Assembly (NCBI GenBank): GCA_020746875.1
Contig: JAGTJL010000008.1
Coordinates: 248,001-312,000 of the forward strand
Source of the DNA: Rhexocercosporidium sp. MPI-PUGE-AT-0058
Taxonomy: Eukaryota > Ascomycota > Leotiomycetes > Helotiales
Reading direction: 5' to 3'
Length of the DNA stretch: 64,000 bases
This document shows, piece after piece, positions 12,889-23,984 of the stretch. The notes beneath the pieces are model-generated. The model worked only from the letters and a program-made list of their open reading frames with translations, did no database searches and was not told where the DNA came from. Within the stretch, counting starts at the first letter, position 1. Each line of letters starts with the position of its first letter. Both the position numbers and the translations under genes were made by a program.

Positions 12889-14541
12889 GACTGTATTTGA
12901 GGCGCTTTATGCTAACAAATGTAGTGACCTTCGAAGGGTAGAGTTTGACGCTTTTGTGGTTCGGCAATACTAAGACTCAAAATGACACTGTATCTCGACT
13001 TTCAATCCTACCGCTAGCGGACTTTTTATTCTCTCCCTCTCGTCTCCTCCATGGCTAACTACTTCATCATTGTTCTGTGGCATCCTATATTCTGACGTTT
13101 ATCCTAGTCAGAATCAATAACGCTGAGGTAAGCTAGCTCATCAAAAGTTACTGTTTACCGCTGTAATGCAGCTGTTAAGCTCTCACTAACTACGTTAAAT
13201 CTACCAAAAGATCACAATATTCGGCGCAGACTGAATACGCTTAACACCGTACATATATGCTACCAGCTATAGTCATGTGCCCGCTACAAGCGCTACCAAG
13301 AAGCTGATTCGCACCAAGCTCTAATTAAAATACCTCATTGGCAAAAGAATTAGTTCAAGGATGGAAATCTGGAAGGATTATTCGCCTCGCATTCGTTCCT
13401 ATTGGCTAGGTTGAAGCTCGCTTGGTCTTTTCAAGCTTTCGCCTTTTACATTCGCTCCAGACCCACTTCTGACTGTCACATCGCGAACGCGAGGTTATAG
13501 GGAGGTGAATTTGACCCCATGCGAATACCTGAAGAAATAGCTTCGGATCTTGTTTCGTGGGTCACTAGAGCGATCGCAAAGGCTTCTTCATGGCGTCTCT
13601 CCACCTCTTTGTGAATGGTTCAAGGACTCCTGTTTACTTTTCTACTCAAGGCTTTCAGTTCTCGCTTAGAAAGCCAGACAAGTTACTGTTGCTAAGCGCA
13701 TTTGCTTCAGTCTGAAACATTTTCGTTCTCCACGAAAATATATAATCTTGGTGCCCCTGACTTATTCTAATGTATTGTGACTATTCTGCATATCTAGGCA
13801 ATGAAAAGGTGGCGCACGAGTCAACATCCAGCCACAAGTAAGCTATCGGCGAGAAAAACCCGATGGATTTCTGCAACGTGGAGGCGAATATTATCACGAA
13901 AAGGAGATTGTCATTTTTGAATAGGAGTGTAGTGTAAAATCCGGGTTGGAAATCATAGAAGCACGTAGCCGGCCAGCTCGCACTTCTGTTCATCTGAGCT
14001 TTCTCGCCATGTTTGTTCTTCCTGTCTAACTACTTCCTCAAATGTGCCCGAGCAAATTCAAACCACACAACCAGGCCCTGGCCTGGCCTCATGCAATAGC
14101 ATGTTAGATTTTGCACGGATTCAAGGCCGGATCCTCCGCCATCCATCCCCGGATTCCCAGACGCCACATTCGGGTCATCTACTCCTTCGCTTCCCACATC
14201 CAAGCCCGCTTCGGAACACCCATTCCGCATCCAGACTTGGCATTATCAGATTCGTGGAATTACACTAGAAACTTCCGATACACAACATGGAGAGCTGAAA
14301 GGGGTGCTTGTCAGATCATCCTCCCACTCGTATAGAGCTAGCTAGTCTAGTAGACGCGGTATGTAGGATGAAGGATCCGGTCTCGTGAAAAATGCACTGT
14401 TTCGGAGCTGATCAACGGCTGAAGGAACAGAGAGTACTTGTGCCTTATAAACCCAGGGAGCTTCATTTAACATTGCGGGAGAGATAGTAGAAATTGCACT
14501 TCTAAATATCGTTTCTGTGAACAGTCCACGCAACTACAAAA
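12889..14541. other. Intergenic, nothing recognised
   Basis: I find no supported gene. The segment from about 14050 to 14540 probably includes the promoter and leader of the small secreted protein that starts at 14542. Confidence 0.45.
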
Positions 14542-14877
14542 ATGCTCTTCAAACCCTTCGTCATCTTCACCACCATCCTCTCCAGCGTCCTCGCTGCTCC
14601 ATCTCCAGCAGGTACATTCTTCTCCTCCAAATACCAACGAAGAAATCAAGAGCTAACAAGCAGCCTAGAGATCGAGTTCCGTGCCCTCTGCAAAACACCA
14701 AAATGTAAAGCATACTGCCAGGACGGGACGTGAGTGTTTTTTTTATTTTTATCACCCTCTCCCCCGAATGAGAAGAGCTAGGTGTTGACTGCTGGAGTCA
14801 ACAGAGCCTATAATTGCTGCGTCGATTATATCCGTGATCCGTGCTGGGGACATTATCTCGGTGATGTGGAGAAGTGA
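14542..14877 (+). CDS. Small secreted cysteine-rich protein (short paralog)
   Basis: Three exons (14542..14611, 14669..14729, 14805..14877) give 67 residues. The N-terminus is a classical signal peptide (MLFKPFVIFTTILSSVLAAPSPA). The mature part has a CKTPKCKAYCQDGT block, then NCCVDYIRDPC. Exon 1 is exactly 70 nt and the intron phases match those of the convergent gene at 15193..15921, which encodes TICKKPYCTSFCDDGT and NCCVNYIRDPC. The two are therefore paralogs. This copy ends soon after the shared IRDPC block and lacks the CECRCEKY region. Alternatively the GAA|GTGAGA at its end could be a donor leading to an exon I do not see. The family is not recognised; effector-like or antimicrobial secreted proteins have this build, but the function is unknown. 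Confidence 0.6.
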
Positions 14878-15192
14878 GAAGAGAATAAAAAGAACATGGG
14901 CGAGGGAAGAAAGGAGAGAAGGAGGAACAAAGAGGGAAATATAGTTGATCCAGTTTTCAGAAAATTGAATACTTTTATTTCCATCCATGAATCAAATGCA
15001 AATTGTGCAATACAAAACCGAGCACGTACTATACTGTGCTATACCACGAGATGAGATGCAGAAGCAAGAAACCGAATCCAGATTTGCAGTTTCTCATAAT
15101 CTCACTCCTCCGTCCCTTCGATCTTCTCTCCCATTCTCTCATCCGTAACGTACCTCCCACCACCTCGAGGCTTTCACCAATCCATCAGATCT
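14878..15192. other. Shared 3' region of the convergent pair
   Basis: Holds the 3' ends of both convergent secreted-protein genes. It is purine-rich just after 14878 (GAGAAGGAGGA-like) and otherwise featureless. Confidence 0.4.
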
Positions 15193-15921
15193 CTAAACTG
15201 TAATCGTAGCAGGCACAGCAACCTCCTCATCCGGCAACGGCGAGCACGGATCCCGGAAATAGCGGGCATTACAGAAATACGTGATCCTATCATTTGCATC
15301 AGTTCTCTTGCTGTTTCTTCTCCTCCTACACATTTCCTGGACGAAAATCCCACCTTCACTGGAAAATCTAAAAGAATTACAGGGAGAGGAAAGGAAAAGG
15401 CCAAAAGTGGGGAGAGAATAGAAGAACTTACTTAGGGTATTTCTCACACCGACACTCGCAATCGAAGTCGTCGGCTCCGGTACATTGGTGTGGTAGGTTG
15501 GGGATCTGGTGGTCGGAGCAGGGGTCGCGGATGTAATTTACGCAGCAGTTGAAAGGGCTTTTTTTTGGTCGTCAGTATTATTTGATTAAAGATCAACACC
15601 TGTTTGAAGGGGTGGGGTTTGAGTGAAGTGTAGACGTGTGTATGTGAGGGGAGAAAAGGTGGACTCACGTTCCATCGTCACAGAAGGATGTGCAGTATGG
15701 CTTTTTGCAGATGGTGGGTTTGGTTGGTGTGATAGCTGGGCGTAGATTATCGTTAGATGGTTATATCCCCCACCCCACAACTCCCTCCCGCCGGAGGTTC
15801 AGGTCTGATGAATCTGGGAAAGGGAAACAAAAGGGGATGAAGAAAACGTACCAGCAGGGAACGCACTCGCAGCAACAGCGACCACGAAGAGTAGACTGGT
15901 GAAGAGAGAATTGAAGAGCAT
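15193..15921 (-). CDS. Small secreted cysteine-rich protein (long paralog)
   Basis: Four exons (15852..15921, 15669..15735, 15432..15557, 15193..15367) give 145 residues. Residues 1-22 form a signal peptide (MLFNSLFTSLLFVVAVAASA). The secreted part has a regular cysteine pattern: CKKPYC, FCDDGT, NCCVNYIRDPC, QCTG, CECRCEKY, MCRRRR and FCNARYFRDPC. The motif YxRDPC occurs twice (exons 3 and 4), which hints at an internal duplication. Intron positions and phases 1-2 match the convergent paralog at 14542. No known enzyme motif is present. A secreted, disulfide-stabilised protein of unknown role is the safest call. Confidence 0.7.
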
Positions 15922-16961
15922 ATTGAGTGATGCCAGTGTTGTGTAGTCTTTCTGTGTGCTGTGGAAGTACTTGAGGTCAAATCGAGGTCAAGATTATCGT
16001 CGTTGACTTTGTACTGTACTTTGTAGTTAAGTCAAAGTGGAGGCAGGGAGAGGGGTCCACCGTCTATAAATATAGCCCCTCGTTGGACAAGGAAACAGAG
16101 CGATGCACACCTGATTCACCATGAAAATTTTGGTCCCGTTGCACACACACAGAGGAGTGAAACCAGGCAAGCGAGGTGATGTACAGTACCCATACCACTT
16201 TATGCATCTCCTGAAGCGGTGGAGTAGAACCAAAACAAGAAAGCGACATCGCCAAGAGCAATCTATTCACACTCGAGAAGGAAACTTAAATTGGATAGAA
16301 TGACCACATGGACGCGCGAAGAGGAAACCTGCAGATCCTTCTCAACACCAATCCTGAACCAGACAAGGGAACTTGTTGCACACCCAGAAATAGATTACTC
16401 CCCTAAAGGATCTCGGAAGCAGCCGTGCCTTCCAATCTCATTTCCTTTCCTTTCCCACGCTCCATTCATTCCCACCAGTGATTACAATTCTGATTATCGT
16501 TGTGTTGCTCTCCAAGAAAAAGATTTCCCAGAGGCTGTTCATAAATACGAGTTGTGGCTGCCTGGGTAAAAAAGGGGTTAATATATGTATCACCCGTTCC
16601 TCAACCCTGATGCGTTCGCTTAAGTGCCAAGAGAGAGGTTGGTATTCAGCCTTACTTCCGGGGACTTGGTTCGGACAGAGTGTGTGTGACGATGAGGTAG
16701 GATGATCCGTTTATGGAGATGATGCGGAGGGGACGGAGAGGCGTCTGGGGATGGAAGGAAATGGGTCTGGAGACTGGCAGATTTCATACGGAAGGCATTG
16801 AGACAGCAAGTAGAGAAGAATGAATCCTTGAAAAAACTGGTGTTTGCACAAATTTTAATACAGGCTTCTTGCTCTAGCAAATGCTCTACATCAAAATTAT
16901 AGCCCTTCGCGAGCTGGCGGCGATAAGACACAAATGGTGAATATGTTAGGAAAAATCCATC
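15922..16961. other. Intergenic, no gene seen
   Basis: This lies between the secreted protein promoter (just above 15921) and the 3' end of the transporter gene. I find only short frames without supporting features. Confidence 0.45.
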
Positions 16962-18581
16962 TCATCTCAACCCTATTCTCCTGCCCTCCTTCCTCCTCCC
17001 CACCAGAAACCACGCACAACTCGCCCAACACATACCAATGCCAATCCAGCTATAAGCGGGCATTCGCCAGCCCGCCATAATGGGTAATATGAAAGCGGCT
17101 CTAGGCACAAACAGGAACGTACTGGTCAATGGACTAGTAGCTCGCGTAAGAGCCATGGTACTCCAGAAGACGGCCCACGAGCCGAGACCGCCACAGACAA
17201 CCATCAGCCAGTGGAAGAAGACGTCGAGGAAGTAGCAGTTCCGCCAGATGTTCGTGACTTCACCGGAGAGGAGTACGATGGGCGTGAAGATGAGAATGGA
17301 GAGGAGGGATATATAGTGTAGAAGACGCCAGTAGGCTCTCGTCTCTTCGCGTGAGCCAGAGAAGTCGGGTGAGGATGAAGAGTTGGGGAAGGTGCCTAAT
17401 AGGTCACCTTGCGGTATTAGTTGAGTGACGAGAGCTTTGTAGGTCCGTTGCAGCTGTACTGGGTAGAGTGCTACGAAGATGGAGGAGAAGACGCCTGCGA
17501 CGATGCTTTCCCATGTTACGCGGACGTTTGGACGGACGGTTGCGACGAGGAGGGTGAGCGTTGCTGTTAGAGCGGCGGAGATGGTTGAGACGCTGTGAGG
17601 CGATTGACTGAGGAAGTAGGTAAACAAAAGGGAGAGGGGTACGATTGCAATTCGTGCTAGGACGTAGATTGGGAGTTGTGCATAGGCGAAAGAGAGGTTA
17701 GAAAGGCAGACTTTGGCCACGAAGATGATGGCACAGGGTAAAACTGTCTTTACGACTTGGTAATCGAATTCGAAGAATCCTCCACCGGCAATTCCCGCAG
17801 TGTGGTATGAAGCCCACCGACTTATTGAGCTGAGAAAGCCAGTATTCTTCCCCAAACCACGGAATCCAGGGGAAGGGGATTGTAGAGGCCTTGAAGGAGC
17901 AATTCCTCCAGACAAGCCAGCGGTGATCAACCATGGACTAACCCATCGCGTAATATACGCACTCAGCAGGATCCAACAATGGGTCATCAACATCTCAATG
18001 AGCGTCGTGGTCAACGGATACGGAAACTTGTACACGCCAGCTATTAGAGACATCAGCTTGGTATGCGCTGTGTAGTTTTCTTGCAGGTACCCACTCCACA
18101 GGATGATGCGATTCATGATCGTGAGACCTAACTGGCAGCCACCAAGCCATATTACCAGAACCCCGATGTATATCTGCCATCCCAGTGAGGTGTTGAAGAA
18201 GAATTGTCCCATTCCTCCGCCGTATATCAACCATCTCCACCCGGTGAGCTTTCCTCCTTGTTCTTGGGACAGGAATGGCTGCCGTGAGGACATAGGCGTG
18301 TCTCCCCAATCATCATCGTCTGTTTCTGAAGCTGAAGGGTTGGAGTCTGAGTGTCGTCTGCGGAAGGGAGAGGGGGATCTCGAGATGCTGATCAAGGGGA
18401 TGGAGGTTTGTAGTTTGGGGTTGTAGGAAGCCATTCTGGAGCGCGGAGTGTCACCGTCTGAATCTAGACTTCCTGTTGAACTGCTCTGGCGGTGGTTGGA
18501 GTGTGGTTTGCCGCGGGAAAGGAGGTACTGTAGAGCAGGTTTGAAGGGATTTGGCGTATCGGTGTTTCGAGGAGAGAACAT
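16962..18581 (-). CDS. Drug/metabolite-type transporter, nucleotide-sugar-transporter-like
   Basis: The frame from the first ATG encodes 539 residues. Residues 1-110 are hydrophilic, with Ser/Arg/Pro and an acidic DDDDWGDTP patch. About ten hydrophobic segments follow, starting near WLIYGGGMGQFFF and ending with WIGIGMCWASCAWFLV. The arrangement, with NRIILW after helix 1 and FPYPLTTTLIEM in helix 2, is that of the DMT superfamily (TPT/GDP-mannose-transporter-like), which exchange sugar nucleotides or phosphates in Golgi or ER. The substrate is not predictable. A probable 54-nt in-frame intron at 18041..18094 (A|GTGGGT to AATAG) would remove 18 residues and restore a smooth NRIILW-T-GVYKFPYP join, giving 521 residues. 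The gene is divergent from COX15 across about 500 bases. Confidence 0.75.
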   Translation of the reverse strand: MFSPRNTDTPNPFKPALQYLLSRGKPHSNHRQSSSTGSLDSDGDTPRSRMASYNPKLQTSIPLISISRSPSPFRRRHSDSNPSASETDDDDWGDTPMSSRQPFLSQEQGGKLTGWRWLIYGGGMGQFFFNTSLGWQIYIGVLVIWLGGCQLGLTIMNRIILWSGYLQENYTAHTKLMSLIAGVYKFPYPLTTTLIEMLMTHCWILLSAYITRWVSPWLITAGLSGGIAPSRPLQSPSPGFRGLGKNTGFLSSISRWASYHTAGIAGGGFFEFDYQVVKTVLPCAIIFVAKVCLSNLSFAYAQLPIYVLARIAIVPLSLLFTYFLSQSPHSVSTISAALTATLTLLVATVRPNVRVTWESIVAGVFSSIFVALYPVQLQRTYKALVTQLIPQGDLLGTFPNSSSSPDFSGSREETRAYWRLLHYISLLSILIFTPIVLLSGEVTNIWRNCYFLDVFFHWLMVVCGGLGSWAVFWSTMALTRATSPLTSTFLFVPRAAFILPIMAGWRMPAYSWIGIGMCWASCAWFLVGRRKEGRRIGLR

Positions 18582-19078
18582 GGAGTTCTAGAGAGTTGGG
18601 TTGAATTGGGTAGCAACGAGGGAGTGTCGTTCAACTGTAAAGCATGATTCGAGTATACAATTGCAGAGTGTAAGTGCTATTGCATGGAGATTTCAAAAGA
18701 GTGTTGTTGTGGCGTTGTTGTATTATTCTGGTCGTAAAAGTTTAATGTCGACAAGCAGCACCCGGCCGGCCGAGCAGCTTGCGTGGAGGAGTGAGGCTGT
18801 GAGGCAGAGGCAGAGACATTTCCAAAAGTGACAGTGAACCCCTGGCGGAGATCCCTTGACATCGGCACATCCATCTGCCAAGCCCGCGATCGACGGTCGA
18901 CCAATCAACGACTGATATTGCTGACCTTGAACGCTGACATAATCTTCAAGGTTGGACTATCAAATTATGGAGCCACTTCACTCAACTTCACGCAACTGAC
19001 TCCCTCCTTCAACTCTTCTTCAAAACACTCTTTGTATCCCTCAATTCGAGGACCACAAAGCCAATTCACTGCCTCACA
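18582..19078. promoter_or_regulatory. Shared divergent promoter of transporter and COX15
   Basis: A 497-bp spacer separates the divergent starts at 18581 (minus) and 19079 (plus), so it must carry both promoters. The stretch just before the COX15 start is CT-rich. I cannot assign individual factor sites. Confidence 0.5.
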
Positions 19079-20685
19079 ATGGCATCAACATTCCTCTCCA
19101 GCCTGCGACGAGCAGGTCCTAGACTATCCCCCGATTTCTTCATCTGCCAACGCTGTCTCCGGCAAAGCCCCTCGGTCCTCTCCAAAGTAAAAGCGCCGGG
19201 AAAAGCGAATCTATCACGCAGTATCCGATTCAACAGCAGTACCGCATTCGCAGATTCCGTCGCGACCAAGAAGATGCCATTGAGTAATTTGGGACAGACG
19301 ATAGTTCAGAACGCCGAGAAGAAAGCTGCGCCAGGGAAGAAGAGGTTCTTTCCCGAGACCTCGAGTAATGCCGTGGGGTACTGGTTGTTGGCTTCGGCGG
19401 GGAGTGTGTTTGGGATTGTGGTGTTTGGGGGCTTGACGAGGTTGACAGAATCTGGGTATGGCAATCTACTTTCATCGCCTGTCTTGAGTCCAAGCTAATG
19501 CTCCACAGCCTCAGCATAACGGAATGGCGCCCAGTAACCGGTTCCCTCCCTCCTCTCTCCCAAGCAGACTGGGACTCCGAGTTCAGCAAATACCGCGCCT
19601 CGCCCGAATTCAAGCTCCTCAACCCACACATGACGCTGGAAGAGTTCAAGAAGATCTACTTCATGGAATGGGGCCACCGACTCTGGGGGCGCTTCGTGGG
19701 TCTATCCTTCGTGCTGCCCGCGATATATTTCGTGTCGCGCGGGAAGGTGTCTGCGAATATGTCGTTGCGACTGTTGGGGATCAGTGGGTTGATTGCAGGG
19801 CAAGGCGCGTTGGGCTGGTATATGGTTAAGAGTGGGTTGAAGGATGATTTGTTTGCGCCTGGGTCGCATCCGAGGGTTAGCCAGTATCGATTGACTGCTC
19901 ACCTGGGCGCGGCGTTTGTGTGCTATACTGCGATGTTGTGGAATGGTCTTGCTATCCTGCGAACGAATAAGTACCTCTCCAACCCTAGCCAGGCCTACAC
20001 GCAGCTCCAACACCTACTTTCGCCAGCCCTCTCCCCATTCCGGAAATCCGTCGCGGGATTAGCCCTCCTCGTCTTCACAACAGCGATGTCAGGCGGTCTA
20101 GTAGCCGGTCTCGACGCAGGCATGATCTACAACGAATTCCCACGCATGGGTGTCGGATTACACCCTCCTAAATCCGAACTCATCGATCCATTCTACAGCC
20201 GCAAAGAAGACCGCAGCGACATCGTCTGGAGGAACATGCTCGAGAACCCCAGCACGGTCCAGCTCGACCACCGAGCTCTAGCAACTACGACATTCACAGC
20301 CGTTTTGAGTCTGTGGGCATACACGCGCCTGAACAAGAAAGTCCGAGCTGCGATCCCGAATCCAGCGCGTAAGGGCATGCTAGGCGTCGTGCATCTACTG
20401 ATGGTGCAAGTCGCGCTCGGAATCAGTACGCTGATCTACCTCGTCCCTGTCCCGCTCGCGGCGGCGCATCAAGCTGGTAGTTTGGCGCTGTTGACGGGTG
20501 TGTTGGTTCTTGGTGGACGGGTTTGGGTTCCGAGAGCTACATTGAAGATGGTTCAGCAGAGGGCGGGAATGCTGAGTGCTGTTAAGGGCGGGCAGAGGAC
20601 GTTAGGGTTGGGAAAGGAGGCCGTTAAGGCGGATTTGGGGGCGTTGAGGAGGAGTGGACCACCTGGATTTGCGGGAAGTGTGTAG
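19079..20685 (+). CDS. cox15: Heme A synthase, cytochrome c oxidase assembly protein COX15
   Basis: Two exons (19079..19455, 19509..20685) give 517 residues. The enzyme hydroxylates the C8 methyl of heme O to make heme A for cytochrome c oxidase, in the mitochondrial inner membrane. The N-terminus is rich in Arg/Ser/Leu (MASTFLSSLRRAGPRLSP) as expected for a mitochondrial presequence. The splice restores the signature FGGLTRLTESGLSITEW. Conserved histidine sites are visible: MEWGHRLWGR, YRLTAHLGA, LDHRALATT and AAAHQAGSL. Helices are paired as in the two four-helix bundles of the family. The length is normal for fungi. The intron is 53 nt. It is unlinked here to other oxidase-assembly genes. 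Confidence 0.96.
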
Positions 20686-21009
20686 ATTAGTGGTTGTGGA
20701 GGTGGAAGGAAAGTAGATAGGGATGGGTGTAAGTGTATTGCTTGTAGTATTAGCGGCATGACTTGCATAGACAGATGGCGTTGTTGGATAGATATCCATT
20801 TTGAGATGTTGATATCATTCTAGATTCCAGAGGGGAAGAAATGAAAGTTCTCAGCTCTACCTATAACTTACTATCATGAAAACGATATCGCTAAATACAA
20901 ATGTCACAGTTCAATGTCACTTTAAACTTCGAATGCTTGACAACGGCTTTGCATTGGTATTCATAAATCTCAATTCAAAGTCATGACCTAACTTCATACA
21001 TCTACCCAT
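20686..21009. other. Convergent 3' regions of COX15 and lysyl-tRNA synthetase
   Basis: This is a 324-bp spacer between two convergent genes. It presumably holds both polyadenylation regions and no other feature is seen. Confidence 0.45.
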
Positions 21010-23150
21010 CTACTTATGAGCTACGAGCAAACCTCACCGTCAGCGCAATTCCCAGAGCAAGGCCCACAACAAAAGGCGCAGAAGCGTTCAAAGCACCAAG
21101 GAAATCAGGCGACTTACGAATTCCCTCTTCAGCAACTGGCTCAACACCCACCTCCTCCGCAGCCAGCTTCTCTTTCTTGGCACTGACATCCTCCTTCATG
21201 AATGGGAAGGCCAAGACTTCCTTGATGGAGTAGTTGTCAGTGAGGAACATGACCAGGCGATCGATACCCATTCCCCAGCCACCGGTGGGAGGCAGGCCGT
21301 ACTCGAGCGACTGGCAGAAATTCTCGTCGATCATCTGTGCTTCGTCGTCGCCTTGGTCCTTCTGCCGGGCTTGCTCTTCGAAGCGGAGGCGTTGGTCGAA
21401 GGGGTCGTTTAACTCCGTGTAGGCGTTTACAATCTCCTTCTTGCAGACGAAGGCTTCGAAGCGTTCGCAGAGGCCGGGGTTGGAGCGGTGATATTTGGCG
21501 AGCGGGGACATCATTTGGGGGTGCCCGGTGATGAAGGTGGGGTTAATGCAGGTCTCTTCGATGAATTCTCCTACGAGCTTGTCGAGCATGCGGGCGTTGG
21601 TTAGGGGGGGTGAGCAGTCGACTTTCATCTTCTTGAGGACGCGGCGGAAGAATTCGTTGGTTTCTTGGGTGTGAAGTTGGTCCCCTTGTTTAATTAGTAT
21701 TTTATGTGGTGGGTGCAACTGTCCCGCACAGGAGGATTCGGAGTTTAGAACCTACCTGGTGGGAACTTCTCGCCAGTGGCTTCCTCGAGGGCTGGAATCA
21801 TCTCAACACGGCGCCAAGGGGCGGCCCAGTTGACCTCGCTAGGGAATTTGTCAGTATTGAACATATTCGCAGTCTGGGGGCTGGAACCACTTACTACTCT
21901 TCACCAGACTGGGTATGGTACTTGGTAGTGGTACCTCCAGTGATATGCTTGACCAAACCCGAAACCAAAACCTCAGTCATATCCATAATATCATAGACAT
22001 CCGCATAGGCCATATAGAACTCGCAGGTCGTGAACTCAGGGTTGTGAGTGAGATCGATACCTTCATTTCTAAATTGACGACCCATCTCATAGACACGGTT
22101 TAGACCACCAACAACCAGCATCTTAAGGTACAACTCAGGCGCAACACGCATGAACATATCCATATTCAGGTCGTTGTGGTGAGTCTTGAAAGGTTTGGCG
22201 GTAGCTCCTCCTGCAATAGGGTTCATCATTGGCGTCTCGACCTCGACAAACTCCTGCTTGTCGAAGTATCTGCGGATGTAGCTGATCATCTTGGAGCGGG
22301 TGATGAAGACGTTGCGGGTAGGTTGGTTCATGATCAGATCGAGGTAACGCTTGCGGTGACGTTGTTCCTGGTCCTTGAAGCCGTAGTACTCGTCTGGAAG
22401 TTGGTGGAGACATGGTGTAAGAAGGATAATCTCCGTGGCAAAGATAGACAATTCGCCCTCCTCGCCCTTTTCGATCTTGCTCTTGGGTGCCGTACGTCCT
22501 GGATAACCAACTATTCCAATGATATCTCCGCGACGGAGATGCTCATGTTGTTGCTCGAATGGAACTCCGTCGGCCTTGGCTTCTTGTACTTGGCACATAA
22601 TCTGAACCTTGACGCCCGAATCTACGACATCGTAGAAGACCAACTTGTTCCCCGAAGCACGCTTGTTGAAGATCCTGGCACCAATGCGAATCTCAACATC
22701 CTTCTTATGCTCGCCCGACTTGAGGCTGCCGAAGTCCTTAACGAAATCTGGAAGCTTGTAGGTAACATTGAACTTGTGAGGGTATGGGTTTGGTTCCTTG
22801 GTCTTGCGGAGCTTCTCGATTGCTCGGGAGCGGATCTCGAAATATTGCTACAATACCCCGCTGTCAGTCATGCCCCTCTATTGAAACGCGATTGTGGAAA
22901 GGTGAAGGGAATAGGATTAGTGTACATTTGGGTTCAATTCCTTCTCATCTGCTTCGGCATTGGACTTCTTGACTGCGGCGGGCTTGGGTGGTGCAGCAGC
23001 AGCCTTCTTGAGTCTCTCCTCTTCCTTTTGGCGGTTCTTCTGGCGCTTCTTGAGTTCTGACTTGGAGACGCGTTCACCAGTCACTTCGTCGAGATGGAGG
23101 TTGGCAACTGCCTCGGTGGGGGGAGCGGAAGCTTCTGCTGCGTCCGCCAT
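21010..23150 (-). CDS. krs1: Cytosolic lysyl-tRNA synthetase
   Basis: Exons 22926..23150, 21895..22847, 21756..21838 and 21118..21684, plus a tiny last exon 21010..21020, give 612 residues. It charges tRNA-Lys with lysine. The N-terminal extension is Lys-rich and helical ([21 protein letters not shown]), typical of eukaryotic cytosolic LysRS. An OB-fold anticodon-binding domain follows ([24 protein letters not shown]), then class II motifs: motif 1 [13 protein letters not shown], motif 2 [15 protein letters not shown] and motif 3 [13 protein letters not shown]. The last intron (21021..21117, donor GTAAGT, branch CTGAC) splices to a GIPHK end. If it is retained, the frame runs on to 21014 through a hydrophobic segment. 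No mitochondrial presequence is visible. Confidence 0.93.
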
Positions 23151-23984
23151 GCTTGCGATTTGTTGTTGTCGTGATGTGGAGGAGAGTAGAGGGACGGGTG
23201 AGTCGAGATGGCGGGGTGAAGTTGACGCTTTTGTAAATATTTGATGGTGGGGTCGTCGGGTTGAGTGGTGAGTCAAATTCCGATGTTCTGCCGAACGAAG
23301 GGAACGAGTCAGACTCGAGTCATCAACTGTATCAAGAAGGCGATATCATTATGTTAATCCTCTAAGACTAATTGTATTTTCATTTCAGAATTTCGACTTT
23401 ATTTTATTAGATTTTTTATTTCTTCATGTCTCCCAGAACCAATCAAATATTTCTCATCTTCCTCGAGTACATTCCCTTTTTATTACAGTAGAACTGGAGA
23501 AGTGACTTCCAATCCTTCAAATCTTCTAAGTTATCTTTATTCTCTTCTCTGGATTATTTCTCGTCATTGAAAAACCCTTACTTCTCTTCCTGCGTGCCTG
23601 AAGTGATGCTGTAAGTGACATCGAAACTTTCAAAATTCTACCTGGTTCCCGTCGGCCTATAATAGTTCTTCACTTCCATACTCCTCAAACCATCGGGGAC
23701 CTGAGAAGTCTTTGATTTTGCGACGCTACGCTATTTCTAAATTGTTCAAACCAAATGCACCATCCACCACGTCTAAAATCGCCTTACCAACGAAAACTGT
23801 GGACAGACCCATCTTTTCTCAAAAGATTGCTCGATCTCCCATCCTATCATATCCAATTGCCAAATCCTTTCCAAAGCTCTCTCTCCAATAATCATCGAAG
23901 CCACGGTATTCCAATCAATTCTCCAAGTAACCTCGACCAAGATTGCCTCTCCAACCTCTCAAGAATCCACTTCTCTTTCCCCGC
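23151..23984. other. Intergenic: promoter of lysyl-tRNA synthetase, 3' region of aminotransferase
   Basis: No supported gene. The stretch at 23390-23560 is AT- and T-rich. Confidence 0.4.

Noticed and set aside
22176..23060. Long plus-strand frame opposite lysyl-tRNA synthetase
   Set aside because: It lies antisense to well-supported class II synthetase exons and crosses their introns; it shows no domain of its own.
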